Below are positions 45,016 through 56,639 of a stretch of DNA of 64,000 nt, piece by piece. Source of the stretch: Trichobilharzia szidati (lineage: Eukaryota > Platyhelminthes > Trematoda > Strigeidida > Schistosomatidae); the NCBI GenBank assembly GCA_944472155.2, contig OX235272.1:85690020-85754019 (forward strand), given 5' to 3'. The translations under genes and the position numbers were made by a program. Each line of letters opens with the position of its first letter. Position 1 is the stretch's first letter. The notes beneath the pieces were generated by a model, which searched no databases, was not told the origin of the DNA, and saw only the letters and a program-made list of their open reading frames with translations.

Positions 45016-45532
45016 CTTCCCTGTCACACCAAAAGTGTGTGTAGTTATCTAAGCTTATCTCTTCATCCAGTATGTTCAAATTACAGCAAGATTCAGTGAT
45101 GACAATTATAGGGGGTTTGTATATTACTGTGAGTGCTCTGAACATCGGCAGTTTATTTAGAACAGATCTAGCATTTATGAGGATCAGGTAAAGATGAGAT
45201 TTGAAATAGCATTTGAAGTATTTAAGTTCATTAATCAGCCCCGAATATGGTTCAGCACCCAGTAGTACTGTTTGACATGACGACCCTATGTTAAGAGGAG
45301 TTTCAACATCATGCTCATCTATGTCTATCGAGTTGGTGTGTGCTGTTTTCGGTGAAGAATTAAGCGTTGGAGTACTGAATTTGCTATAGGCTAAGGCATT
45401 TTTATTTTCAGTTAAGCTGGAAACGTGGGTAGGGATCTTTATTTGACATAAACTTGTGCATGTATCAAGTGTGCTTAATGGATGCGGGTGAACTAGACTG
45501 TTCCTGTATTCATGCAAGAGGGGAGCCAGCAC
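45016..45532 (-). pseudogene. CR1-like ORF2 N-terminus (endonuclease start)
   Basis: The minus-strand frame contains LYLILINARSVLNKLPMFRA (the usual N-A-R-S-L-x-N-K endonuclease start), PPIIVITESCCN (ITE motif) and NYTHFWCDREG just before the CCAC target site. Continues at 40521. Confidence 0.8.
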
Positions 45533-45557
45533 TAGCGGTTTAGGAGTGTTAACATCC

Positions 45558-47104
45558 CTACCAGCTGTTTTTCAACGCTGACAGGGACGCAGGGGATAAA
45601 AAATGATTGGGACCTTGTGAATACCATGGTTTATTATTCCACCTATTGTTTGGTACTAGTTGTGTCCTTGTATGGCTATCGTGTGTACTGCATTGTGTGT
45701 TAGTTCCCAGCAGACTTGTACCATATATCCGATCAAAATTTATTTGTGTGCCATGCTGTGAATACCCTGAGTTGTTGGTGGTCGAGTTCTGACTATTGCC
45801 ACTTGTACTATTGAGGGTGGCATTGTTGTGACGTTGGTTATCAGTGTGTGCCATGGTGCTATTTCGTACCTTGTGGTTGCTAATACTATTGATCGTGCGA
45901 AGTGTGGGTGTATTTACACTGCCATTGTTGTTGTTCGCATGATTTGGGGTCATATTTTCCTATTTTACCAATGGACTTATGGCTAGGAGAGGACAGGGTT
46001 GACTTTCGGGCTTTGACTTTTTTCTGGAATTATTTAGCGACATGTCTATATCCACGTTGATATGTTGTATTGTTTTATTAGCTATGCGATTACAATTTAG
46101 TGGCCTTTCGGTTGGTGTTGCTCTCTGAGAGGATAATTCTGTGTGGTTTGAGAGGGGTGGTGCGGTGGATTCTAGGGTATCTCTCAGAGGGTTAGGCATA
46201 ATTGCTGTTTGGAATGTCCTATTGTTTATTCTACAATTAGGCTTAGTGAAATAATTTTATGCGCGCCTTTCTATGACTGTCTTGTCCACCGCAACCTTTA
46301 TTAGTTTGTAATTTCTGGCGAAATGGTGTGTTGGGAGTGGATGAATTTTCTGGCCTCTGCCGGTGTTTCGAACTGAAAACGAATAGGACAACACTTTTCA
46401 TGTTGACTTTTCTTCAGCCTATAGCACTTATTCTTGGAGTTGGGCATTTTCGGCTCACTAAGAAAGATGCTCTGTACCTTTTTTAGTGTCTCATTGTCCG
46501 GAACGTTGTAGACAATAGCGCTTAGTTTGGCGTCGAGTCGTTTTGTTACTTCTGTAGTAACAAAGTTAATGAGGTTATCTACCTTAGTTACCGATTCTCT
46601 GTCAAGTTTGTTAAGGTTTACAGTTTTCATAAGGATAGTAGGAGGTGCCAGTTCACAGGCCTGCGATCTGATATCATTGATCTGATCTGATAATTTGGAT
46701 ATTTAGGTAATGGTTTCAGAAATTCCAGGATTTATTGACTTATTGTTTTTTATTTCCCTCAAATCGGACTTAAGTTCTCCGATAGACAACTTTAGAAGTT
46801 CTATTTCTGAAGATAGTACTGAAACAGAGCTTGAAGGCTGGAGTTTTTCGATAGGCACATAAGGTGTAGGAAGGGGTTCTGTGTGAGCAGAGAGTACCGA
46901 ATTTTTAGGAGTAGTGCTAATACTAGCTGTCAGTACAGTATTATCCTCAGTTTCAGCTCGAAGCTTACGACATACAAGTGACCTATGTGGCTCATTATAA
47001 CCGTGTGTAGCGAGTGTGTGGCTTGATGTAGCAATCAAGGACGAAAAATTAGTCATCAGAATTACAGGGGATTCAAGTCGTTGCTTTCTACTTTGATTGA
47101 CCAT
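45558..47104 (-). pseudogene. CR1-like ORF1
   Basis: N-terminal part (47104-46301) reads SSEIELLKLSIGELKSDLRE, a likely coiled coil, then, past one in-frame stop near 46703, LDAKLSAIVYNVPDNETLKK and CPIRFQFETPAEARKFIHSQ, which looks like an RRM-type fold. The C-terminal part (46199-45558, shifted frame) is Asn/Ser/Thr-rich (NNNNGSVNTPTL). It is an RNA-binding ORF1 protein by position and composition; broken by one stop and one frameshift. Confidence 0.65.
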
Positions 47105-47227
47105 GACTATTTGATATAGGAGTTAATGGTTATAGGTATGGAAGCAGTAGTACTTGTGCAAGGATTACAACAAGATAAATTTTATGTAACGAATCACGCA
47201 AAAATATAACGCACACGTTAAACGTAC

Positions 47228-48420
47228 AACTTAGAATTCTTAAATTTTGTGACCAGCAGTCATGACAGACGACAACTAGTACTTGTCATCTACTTTGACA
47301 TTTCTAAGACATTTGACCGTGTCGACCATTTACTACTAATACATAAGCTGAAATCCTTAGGAATACGCGACCCATTATTAAGATGGCTTAAATCACTCCT
47401 TAGCAATAGGTCCCAAATAGTTAAACTCGGGTCTGTAACTTCGAAACCTAGCCCAATTACTTCTGGTGTAGTACAAGGTAGTGTCATTGGGCTCCTCCTA
47501 TTTACACTATGTATCAATGATATATGCGCTTGCTTCTCACATGGGAAACCATTTATCTTTGCAGATGACCTAAAAGTAGCTTATACATTCCAATGTGATG
47601 ACCTAGGCTGCTTTGAGTATGTTGTGCAGAAAGAATTAGATAAAGTGACTGCTTGGTGGTCTTTATGAAATCTAAAGTTTAACCTGAACAAATGTGGCTG
47701 GATCTGCTTCGGCGCACCCACAATTGACTTGTAATTACCGCTACAATCTTCCAACCTAACCAGACCACGAAGTGTCGTTGACTTAGGCTTGAGGTATTCT
47801 AGTGACCTGACATTCTCTGAGCAAGTGGCATCACAGACTCGAAAGTCTAGGATGCTCTTAAAAACTTTCGCGACAATGAAGCCAAGCTAATTCTGTATAA
47901 AACACATGTAAGACCGCTACTAGAGTACTGTCCATTTATTATAAGCAGCACTCGCACTCGCGACAAGCCAAGGATGGAAAGTATTCAACGATATTTTGGC
48001 TACGATTGTACGAAAGACTACATCTCACGCTGCATGATCCTAAAACTTGACCCACTTTGGACAAGAGACTAATTATTAACCTAATATTCTTCTTTAAGGT
48101 CCTTCACAAAATATCATTGTCAGACAGTAAGGACATACAATTCGCACAAGAAGGCTCTTACGATCTGCGTAACCAAACTTGCAAAGTGACAATAAAAGCC
48201 TTTAGGTCAACACTCCGTGAAAACTTCTTCACAGTCATATATTCTAAAATATGGAATAACCTGCCCCATAGATATCAGGACTTGCTCTCTGTACAGACTG
48301 TTTCACTCTACTGATTATATAAATAAACTATTTATTCCTAGAACGAATCAACTATTAGTCTACAACAGTACCTAGACAACACGCTTAAATACCTTTACTA
48401 CTCTAAAAACTATAAATAAA
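47228..48420 (+). pseudogene. 5'-truncated CR1-like RT, head to head with the previous element
   Basis: Starts within RT: QLVLVIYFDISKTFDRVDH (47277-), SGVVQGSVIGLLLFTLCIND, FIFADDLKVAYTF (about 47550), stop in WWSL* at 47668, then FNLNKCGWICFG, RPLLEYCPFI and SIQRYFG in shifting frames to about 48310. Close sister of 38234-40521. Truncation point near 47228 lies about 120 bases from the 5' end of its neighbour. Confidence 0.82.
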
Positions 48421-48439
48421 CTAGTTGCATAAATGCATA

Positions 48440-48535
48440 AAAAGACTTAATAATGATAATAATTTATATTTTCATATAAACACAAATTTACATGAAAATG
48501 CATGCCATTTTTACAGGCACGATCAAGCAATAAAT
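48440..48535 (-). repeat. Non-LTR 3' tail
   Basis: The minus strand ends GCTTGATCGTGCCTGTAAAAATGG...AAATTATTATCATTA, matching 55706-55775 on the + strand and the 27680-27739 tail type. Confidence 0.65.
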
Positions 48536-48540
48536 ATTTG

Positions 48541-48738
48541 TTCACTAAATTACAGTGTACAACGAATACATACATATATGTACCACTCCACATACTTTTT
48601 CTCTGCCCTCTGGTACTTTGCTGCTCGCCTCTTCTGTTGTATTTGCCTCGTAGTAGAAATTGCATTGATCGACATCCAGACTGAAGCTGAGAAACAACTG
48701 AAATCACTTACTCATATATCATCCTTCAAGGTTTGGCT
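48541..48738 (+). repeat. 198-bp direct repeat, left copy
   Basis: Nearly identical to 52198-52395 (differences such as GTACCACTCC versus GTCCCACTTC). Open frame includes FFSALWYFAARLFCCICLVV then LIDIQTEAEKQLKSLTHISS. Not recognised. The two copies bracket 3.46 kb of minus-strand CR1-like sequence. Confidence 0.75.
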
Positions 48739-48759
48739 AGGTTATAGTGTAGATAATAT

Positions 48760-50790
48760 GGGTTGAGATAAGTGAAATAATAAAGGTGAAATAATAAAGA
48801 AAGAAAGAAAAGATAGAGTAGTCGGTACAGTTGGAGAAGTCAGGACGGGTCGTGGGGATTTAGCTTGTATGCTTATCCATTGACGGTGTGGTTTCAAATT
48901 TTAAGAGGATAAGCCATCGAGACACAAACCATGCATTTCTGCATGATTGTCCAGCTTCCGCCTAAAAGTCTCCACAGATGGCGCTGTAGTTACGGCTGCC
49001 GGTAAAGCGTTCCAGAGACGGCAAACTCGAAGCGAGAAGAAATGTGAACGCACTCGAGTCTTTGGTCTCTGGTGTGCTATCCTTAGCGGGTTACCTCGTG
49101 GAAGCCTATAATCACTTAATGGCAGGATGCTCTTATTAGGGTGGGCCTGGTCATTTAAGATCTTATAGACGGTGATGAGGTCTCCCCTGTGACTACGCTA
49201 ACTAAGTGTGAAAAGACTTAATTTCTTCAGTCTTTCCTCATATGATTTGTTGCGGAGGCCGATCACCCATTTTGTCGCTCGTCTCTGGACACTTTGTAGA
49301 ATGTTAGCATCCCTTTTGAGTAGCGGAGGAGCAATGATATTATGCACCTCAAGGAGTGGCTTCACGTATGTCGTATACAACGTTAGGAATAGTTCAGGAG
49401 TAAGAGCTCCCAGCTGCCTATGCATAAAGTGTAAAGTAGCGTAAGCTTTGGCGACGTCCCTCGTGTAATTTACACTGGTGTCTAGCTTTTCTGTTAAAAT
49501 AAGACCTAGGTCGCGCTCTGATGGCACACAACTCAAGTTCTGGCCACCAAGGGTGTAATTTGCACTCTGTGACCTGCCGGAATGAAGTTGCACTACTTTG
49601 CACTTCTTTAAGTTGAAAGGCATTCCGTTAGCCAGAGCCCAGTCTCCCAGAGTTTGCAGGTCAGCCTGCAATCTGTCGGAGTCTTCCGATGAGTTTATTG
49701 CTCTCCAAATCTTTACGTCATCAGCGTAAAGAAGCGCAGAGCAATTCAGTTGACAGGGCAGGTCGTTGATAAAAATCAAAAACATCAACGGCCCTAAGAT
49801 AGAACCCTGAGGAACCCCTGATGCCGAGGTGTGCCAGGATGAACGGATGCGGTTGACTTTGGTGCAGAATTCTCTCTCGCCTAAATATCTATGGTCGGCC
49901 TGAATTCGGGCTACCGATATCCATGCTGAAAATTCCACACTTGTACTGAAAATACGGTGTGGAATCAAGCTGTAAATAAAAAAAATCAAAATCAAATCTT
50001 CTAGCCATGCGAGAAGTGCTCCAGAAACACCCGCTTTGCTTATTTTGTGAAGGAGCAGACCATGGTGAACTGTGTCGAATGCTTCCGCAAAGTCGAGAAA
50101 GATCACATGGACTGGTACCTTTACATCCCAGGATAGTGTCCAATCGTTCCAAGCTAGTAGAAGATTCGTCACACAGGATCTTCCCCTCCTGAAACCGTGC
50201 TGTGCTTCATGGAGTAGGTTAGTTCCGTCGAAGTATTTTCTCATGTGGTCGTCAATGAGACTTTCCAATATCTTCGATATCACTGGGAGTAGCGCAACTG
50301 GTCGCGTTCTGCCGGTCACCACCTTTGAAGACAGGGATAGGATAGCTCGTTTCCATTCACATGGAAGTTTCCCTACATCAAAGGAGTGTTGAAACAGATC
50401 ACTTAGGGGTTGGAAGAGACTTTCTGAACACTGCTTCAGGACGGATGGTCTATGGCATCGCAACCTGCAGACTTTCCCGAAGCCAACTTTCCCAATTTTA
50501 CGAGTACCATAGCCTGGGTAATTTGAAATGTACCCAGCAGGTTATCGCACGTTGGTCTTGCATTGTAATCTTGATGTTTTGTGGGGGTAAAATCCTCATT
50601 ACTCTTCAGTTGCCTGTGAAAGGCTAGACTGAATGTCTCTGCCATTTCAAGACTAGTAAGAGATTTCCCATCAGAACCTACTATATTGCAAGCTCCCTGG
50701 TTGGTCGGTTTTCTTTCTGAAAGGTGTGAAAAAGGGCTGAAATTATCCCGCATGCTCAAGGTCATTGATGGAGTGAGACGCTCAAAGGTC
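48760..50790 (-). pseudogene. CR1-like element, RT part, same family as 25-5682
   Basis: Minus strand: HLSERKPTNQGACNIVGSDG (about 50730), SVLKQCSESLFQPLSDLFQH, VALLPVISKILESLIDDHMR, EAQHGFRRGRSC, VIFLDFAEAFDTVHH (about 50100), then RT beyond a SINE insert: GVPQGSILGPL, LLYADDVKIWRAI with intact Asp pair (about 49730), RDLGLILTEKLDTSVNYTRD. The C-terminus shifts frame near 49198 and the tail ends (TTTATTATTTCAC) near 48770. 5'-truncated before the RT. Confidence 0.85.
49886..49997 (+). repeat. SINE body fragment inserted in CR1-like RT
   Basis: Headless copy of the 249-440 SINE body (TATCTATGGTCGGCCTGAAT to GCTGTAAATAAAAA), inserted antisense to the CR1-like frame between WLED and the LGEREFCTKVN segment. 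It adds about 40 in-frame codons without a stop. Confidence 0.8.
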
Positions 50791-51100
50791 ATTTTCGTTC
50801 ATGTTAGTCGGTTATGTTGGATTGCAGTACCATAGCCGTTCGTTTACACATTGGTTTTATGTTCTGTTGGCACTTATAGGTGATTCCCATGTACTGATAG
50901 CATTCTTTTGTAAATAGTACTGTTCTTCAACGAAAATAGCCACATTTTGACGTAGTCTTCATTGAATGGCACTATGTCGAAAGCTGCAGCTTCTAGAAGA
51001 CATAAACTATTTGTGTAGATGACATTACCCCTCAACTACCCCATCTTCTTCATTGTAGAGATGTTTTGACGCATTCAGCATGAAACACTAATCATTACAA
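50791..51100. other. No recognised feature
   Basis: Sequence between two minus-strand element fragments; no coding motif or repeat relation noticed. Confidence 0.3.
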
Positions 51101-52190
51101 CCAATATGCTAAGTGTGTCGCAGTCAGATTAAATGACGCAGACACCAACATAACTAGCCAGGAAATGAGAATTCCTATCAATCCAGAAAACATACAACAA
51201 AATTTTATTAAAAACTATTGACAAAACAATTTTGCCGAGCGAAATTGCAACCAACATGCCGGATAAGTCCAGCCGTGAAAAAGTTCTTTTGTGTAATTTT
51301 CCATAAATTGTAGGTAAATCCCGTAGGATACAATGATCTGAGTTAAAAAGTGGAGCTCTTTTACGAGCTTCGTATATTCCGGAGTCATTGATAAATACAA
51401 TATCAAGGGAATTATCCAGTCTGGTGGGAAAGTTTACAACATTTTCATGACCTATCACTGTGAGAAAGCTGCAGTCACATGAATTAAAAACGCCTGTCAC
51501 TATGGACAGGGAGTTACCAAAAGAGGCGGCAGCAAAACTAGTGAATTCATCAGCAAGCATAGATAATTCTGAAGTGCTACAACAAGGTGTGATATAAATA
51601 TTCGTGATATAAATGAATTTGTATTTAGATAGGTGTTTAGGTCGACATTTGACAGTTTTACAGTCAATGTTATCATTTGAGAATTTAAAACAGACGTTGT
51701 TGGCAACAGACCACTAAGAATTGATGAAAGTAGCAACACCGCCGCCTCGCTTCTTCCTTGAACTACTTCGGTTTTGTCTGTACATATTGAAACCATTTAG
51801 TAAGATTAAATTGTCATCATATGAGTCGTGTAGCCAAGTTTCATGAAGCGTTATTACACCAGTATTACGATAAATATTTGAATATAATAGAGAATCCAAG
51901 TGATTAATCTTGTTCGATAATGACCTGCAATTAGTGCTCATAATCACGGGAACAGTCATTTGATGCACTGGAGTACACTTTGAGGATCTTTGCCACCTAC
52001 CATGATGCTTTTTCTTAAGGTTATTATATACTCGTAAAGTATCCGGTTGAAAACATTTTAAATAATCGCGAGAGTAAGTAATACGATTTGGACACATAAT
52101 TGAATAATTAAAAAAATAAATCCAAGAAATCAGATGCAATATAAGTGACGGAAAATTTTGGTAGCCCAAGTTTTAAGCAGGCCGCCGTGT
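51100..52190 (-). pseudogene. Non-LTR endonuclease fragment, same family as 9626-12565
   Basis: Minus strand: VPVIMSTNCRSLSNKINHLD (about 51900-51960), VITLHETWLHDSYDD (ITE..WL), KKRGGGVATFIN (about 51720-51755), CDCSFLTVIGHENVVNFPTR, LDIVFINDSG and NSDHCILRDL. The last three blocks parallel 12239-12565. It preserves the N-terminal half that the nested element lacks. No RT follows; it is 3'-truncated. Confidence 0.8.
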
Positions 52191-52197
52191 GAGGTAG

Positions 52198-52395
52198 TTC
52201 ATTAAATTACAGTGTACAACGAATACATACATATATGTCCCACTTCACATACTTTTTCTCTGCCCTCTGGTACTTTGCTGCTCGCCTCTTCTGTTGTATT
52301 TGCCTCGTAGTAGAAATTGCATTGATCGACATCCAGACTGAAGCTGAGAAACAACTGAAATCACTTACTCATATATCATCCTTCAAGGTTTGGCT
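52198..52395 (+). repeat. 198-bp direct repeat, right copy
   Basis: Pair of 48541-48738. Here the open frame reads on into 52396-52695. Confidence 0.75.
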
Positions 52396-52695
52396 TGTAA
52401 TGATTCAGCATCCTTGATAAAATCTACTGTCACCATATCAAGACGCCGAACAGCACCCTATGCAAGCACTATCAATGATCCAAAGTGGCTTGCAAATAGC
52501 TTTCTACGTGTTAATCAACTTACTCGTACGGACCAACCATGCAGTGACAAATGGCGGGCTTTGGCTGATGCGGGTGCAGTAAAACAAATCTGCTTGACAA
52601 TAACCAGTATTAACCTGCATTCAGTAGAATTCACATTTGGTGTTACTTGCAATAAAAGTGATGCTGAAAACATACAAATAAATCACAGATTTTAA
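52396..52695 (+). other. Unrecognised open frame
   Basis: A frame of about 100 codons from 52390 (RRRTAPYASTINDPKWLANS, TDQPCSDKWRALADAGAVKQ) looks protein-like but has no start I trust and no family I recognise. It may be an exon or the edge of an unclassified repeat. Confidence 0.25.
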
Positions 52696-52764
52696 ATTAA
52701 TACCCAATTTGAACATAAAACATGAACAAGATACAATGCCGCACACAACAAAGTTATATGGAGG

Positions 52765-53035
52765 AATTGAATTCAAGCTTTATTTTTTTCCCAAATATTT
52801 GTAATTTATCCAACACACACTTGGTTGTTTTTGTTAATGCGAAGACGATGTTTCTATATTTCTTTATGTGCTCCATTGAACGACTAGCTATCAGATTGTA
52901 CTCACTTGCTGATGTCAGAGAGGACAGCAACCATGTAATTTCACCATAAATCATATTCATCTGATGTAAATAATACTTATCCATGCCTGTACAACTGGTG
53001 TGTCCTACATAGATAGGAATAAATATATAAATACA
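52765..53035 (+). repeat. Interspersed repeat, copy 1
   Basis: About 260 bp (CAAGCTTTATTTTTTTCCC ... GCCTGTACAACTGGTGTGTC) related to 59371-59640 with moderate divergence. Probably part of a non-LTR 3' region. Confidence 0.6.
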
Positions 53036-53045
53036 TTTCGCAGAT

Positions 53046-53223
53046 ATGTGGCTTAACTTTCTAATAAACGGTCACAAGCGGTACATAATAGCCTTCAGCA
53101 AGAAGATAACCAATCAGAAGACGTTGCTTCTCCACTGACAATAATGTACATAAAAATCTATAAATATCTGCTGACTTTCTCAGTGAACGACCTGTTGCCT
53201 GGCCCTTGTCCTCTGTTGTCGCA
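53046..53223 (-). repeat. Diverged solo LTR related to gypsy element 2
   Basis: In + orientation it matches the reverse complement of 40522-40856: AATGTACAT, TCTATAAATATCTGCTGACTT, then CCTGTTGCCTGGCCCTTGTC near 53191-53210. No gypsy internal sequence flanks it. Shorter than 335 bp through deletions. In element-2 terms the element transcript strand here is +. Confidence 0.65.
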
Positions 53224-55690
53224 ATAATAATTGTTAATTGGCGGTTGAAAGTAGTCTCCAAAAAACACCAAAACAGCGTGCTCTGTAGTCACAAGAATTA
53301 CCAAAACCTTGTCTTACTCTTGTCTTCAGAATGGCGTTCAGATAAGTGGCGACGGTGTTTGAAAGTTCTCCGTTGCACCGAAAGGCCTGACCTATCACTC
53401 TGCTACACGTGCGTGATTGCATTACACTGGGTGTTCCGAAGTCCTACACCAAGAACTAAGAGAATCCGTAGCCCTTTAATTAAACCTAAACAGATCCTGC
53501 GGCATTAGATGCACTTTCGTCTCCCGAGACGATCAAGAAGAGAAAATGATAAGTAACCCAAAGTGCCTTCCACAGACAACACCAGAGTGTCATCAATCAT
53601 ACTCTTGATGATAAATCCTGCGAAGCATTCTGGCGATAGAATAAACGGCTTTTGGTATTGTTATTTCACAACACTTGAGCGGTCCTCCGCGGATCGATGC
53701 CCACTAGTATTGACTAATCAGTAGCGCACCTAACCCACAAGTGTCAGTACTGAAACACAAAATCAGGAAATCATTTAGTCAGGAGGGTAGTCTCAAAAGA
53801 ATTGAATTTTGCGACTCAAGGGTGAGGGTAGTGGCTGAGCTAGGGTTTCTCGGAGGTTGCGTAATAACTAGCACTAAAAGGAGAGTGAAAATAGTGAGAG
53901 AACCTGCTTGTATGCAGACAAAATTAATCACCCCGAGCGATTTGAATATAAACTACCTAGTTAATATTTACTTATTTTGTTATTAGCCCGGTTGCGAACT
54001 TCGTTGTTGCAGGGCATCGGTCAAAGTGACGGCTGGCATCTTTTCTCTAGTGTGTTGAACAGTAGGAGATCATGCTCCGGGGAAACAGCATAGTTTAAGA
54101 ATTTGAGTTAAAAAACCACAGAATCTTTATTATCAAGTAAATTTATCCCCAGCTTTCTCTGGTTCACTTTCTGGTGTTCCTTCTCCTTCATTCATCCTTT
54201 CAATCCTTTATTCCTCTTACTAACTTATTTCGCACTCACTCCTGCAGTTTGCTTTCGACCACCTAGCTTGCACAAAAAGGTGTAGCAAACATATAGCTCA
54301 CTTAATCGAAGAGTTAGTACAGGTTTCTGTAGTTGAAACTCATATTTTCTTTAGCAAACCTAGTGAAAACTAAACAGGTGTATAATTTTATCGACAAAAT
54401 ACCTTAATTTTCCGCCACTTAAAAGTGAAGGAAGAGTTTAGCGCATACGTAGACAACAGCTTAAACTTGGCCTCCAAATGAAAGTGGCCCACAGTGGAAA
54501 ACTCAGCGGAGCACCTGAAGTGAAAACAATAGTGAGACAACGCTGCTTACTATCACTGATGTTATTCCTAATTGTCGTGGACTCGAGCAAGTTGTAGACC
54601 ATGGGGAAGAAAACAGGAATGTGCGGAACCAATAAGAAGACTAGAAGGTTCGGACTCCGGCGATGATTTCTTTCTAGTATTACTAAAACTCGGAGATCTA
54701 CAAGGGGAAATCAGGTGGAAGCAGGTCGAGAAGACAGGATTTCAATTATACATAGAGGAGACGGAATGATGAATATAACCATCCAGGCCGTGGGAAGAAG
54801 TGACCAAGTTACAGGATCAGACAATAACATTGCATTTAACGTAAATTAATGTCGGGATATGTCCTTTGGTGTAGCAGTAATATAAAGATCTCCCTAGTAT
54901 CAAATTAAACTCTCTAATACAAAGATGGAGAGCTATCTTTTGTTTTTCTTTTTGCCCATTCACACTCTTCTCTCGCATAAAGTTCTGTTGCTATGATGGT
55001 AAAAAGAACATAACAACAGCACTCATGCTTGAGAATGACTTTATTTTCATAGAAAACGTCATAGTTTTCTACGGTAAGAGCAATATGGTTAGCATCATAC
55101 ATTGCAAATGTGCACTATCATATCAAGTACTGCATAGCTTATTCTTGTATTTTCCTTGTAAATATACTTCCAATAACGTATTATTCATGATTGCATTTTA
55201 TACCACTTTGTAGCTGTGCAGGATTTTCTCCTCTTCCTGAAATAGCGTTCAAGCACGTGGGGTCACAGTACTCAATCATATATATATATTGTTTATCGAT
55301 GGGCCATTACTATCATCATCAGGAAATGGAACGAAGTTTGGGTTGTCTCGCTCAACTTCGATGGAGACCTTCGTGAAAGATTTACAAATTAACAATAATA
55401 AGAATCTGTTCCGATTGCTTGTACTATATAATTCAACAATTTGAACTTTTTAAAAAAGTGATAATCTTACTATCCTTTGTAAACGTTGTACTTACCTCAA
55501 TATTGGTTCGCTATCGTATGCCTACAAACACGGGTTGAAAACGAAACGAAGTCGATTTTCCTGCGCAACCTGGAGGACTACTGTTTAATTCAATAATGAT
55601 GCGACATGGGTCAGACAATGAGTGTATTTATATACATATCAAATATTTAGCTGTTCAAACATTAACTTGTAGACAATCTACTATTTGACA
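53224..55690. other. No recognised gene
   Basis: No domain, intron-exon pattern or repeat pairing recognised. A frame at 54572-54769 (RRLEGSDSGDDFFLVLLKLG) is unassigned. Confidence 0.3.
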
Positions 55691-55780
55691 TTAAATCATA
55701 CTTGATCGTGCCTGTAAAAATGGCATGCATTTTCGTGTAAATTTATGTTTATATGCAAATATAAATTATTATTATTATGC
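55691..55780 (+). repeat. Non-LTR 3' tail
   Basis: GATCGTGCCTGTAAAAATGG ... AAATTATTATTATTA, a (ATT)n-ended tail matching 48440-48535 inverted. Confidence 0.65.
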
Positions 55781-56639
55781 TGTTAACAGAAAAATTGGAC
55801 ATTAGCGCTCAACAAGCAGAAGACGCAGATGAAGTCGGTACAGCCATCTACGTTGTGCTAGGGGAACTAGATACACCAATTTCATGAGCGATTACTTCTA
55901 AAAAGAGGCTCGAACTTCTTGGTGGACATTATAGGAAGAGCAGCCTAAGCCTCTTCTGAGCTAAAACACCGTACGATGACGGACTCCGAAGACTGAACTC
56001 CTACTCACCTAAAAACTGGGGACCACTGGATGATTGTGAAAACACCACAGTAGTATTCCCCAGACTGACCCAATAAGAGCGACTAATTAGAATACACGGT
56101 CCAGCTTATTCTCCTTCAGGTCTTGTCACCTTTTTTCATTCCATGACGACTGACTGGCAACGACCCTATAAGTTAGTTTGGCATCCATCAAGGAAACAAT
56201 TTAGTTCTAGGGAGACTGTCTTGGTAGCACGAATACATTCATGTTGATCTTGTCTCGCAAATTTAAATTTAGTTTACGTCACTTTCATTTACTCTAAATC
56301 CCTGTCTCACCCCTAATTCTAAGTCTGTGATATTTTTACTAAACTCATCCATATTATATGTGATTCTTCTGTTCTACCTTCTCTATTTCTCTTCAATATC
56401 TCATATCCGTTCCTGGTTGTAAGGTTCCTAATCTTCAACAAAATTCTGTTTAGTTTGTGCCGCCACTCGAGTGCCTTAGAGGAGAGTGATTGTATTTGTT
56501 TTGTAGTATGCGGTGTGTTAAAATCTTGCATGAAGTCTTGCTGCTGTTGTGAATACCCTGGTTGGTCAGCCGAAAATGAAAACATTGGTAACAATGATAT
56601 GATGAGCTAGATGAAAGTCACCTACAGAAGAGATAGGAG
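55781..56639. other. Mostly unassigned; possible ORF1 remnant on minus strand
   Basis: The minus frame 56594-56319 (QQQQDFMQDFNTPHTTKQIQ, LKIRNLTTRNGYEILKRNRE) is unrecognised; the rest shows nothing. Confidence 0.25.

Larger units (their letters stand above)
37740..47110 (-). mobile_element. Near-full-length CR1-like element interrupted by gypsy element 2
   Basis: On the minus strand: ORF1 (47104 to about 45558), ORF2 endonuclease (45532-45016 continuing at 40521) and RT (to 38234), then a 3' region to about 37740. Gypsy element 2 sits within the endonuclease. It is related to the + strand copies at 36153-36910, 47228-48420 and 56640-58020. Confidence 0.8.

Noticed and set aside
54572..54769. 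65-codon ORF as a host exon
   Set aside because: No convincing splice borders or family match; left as unassigned.
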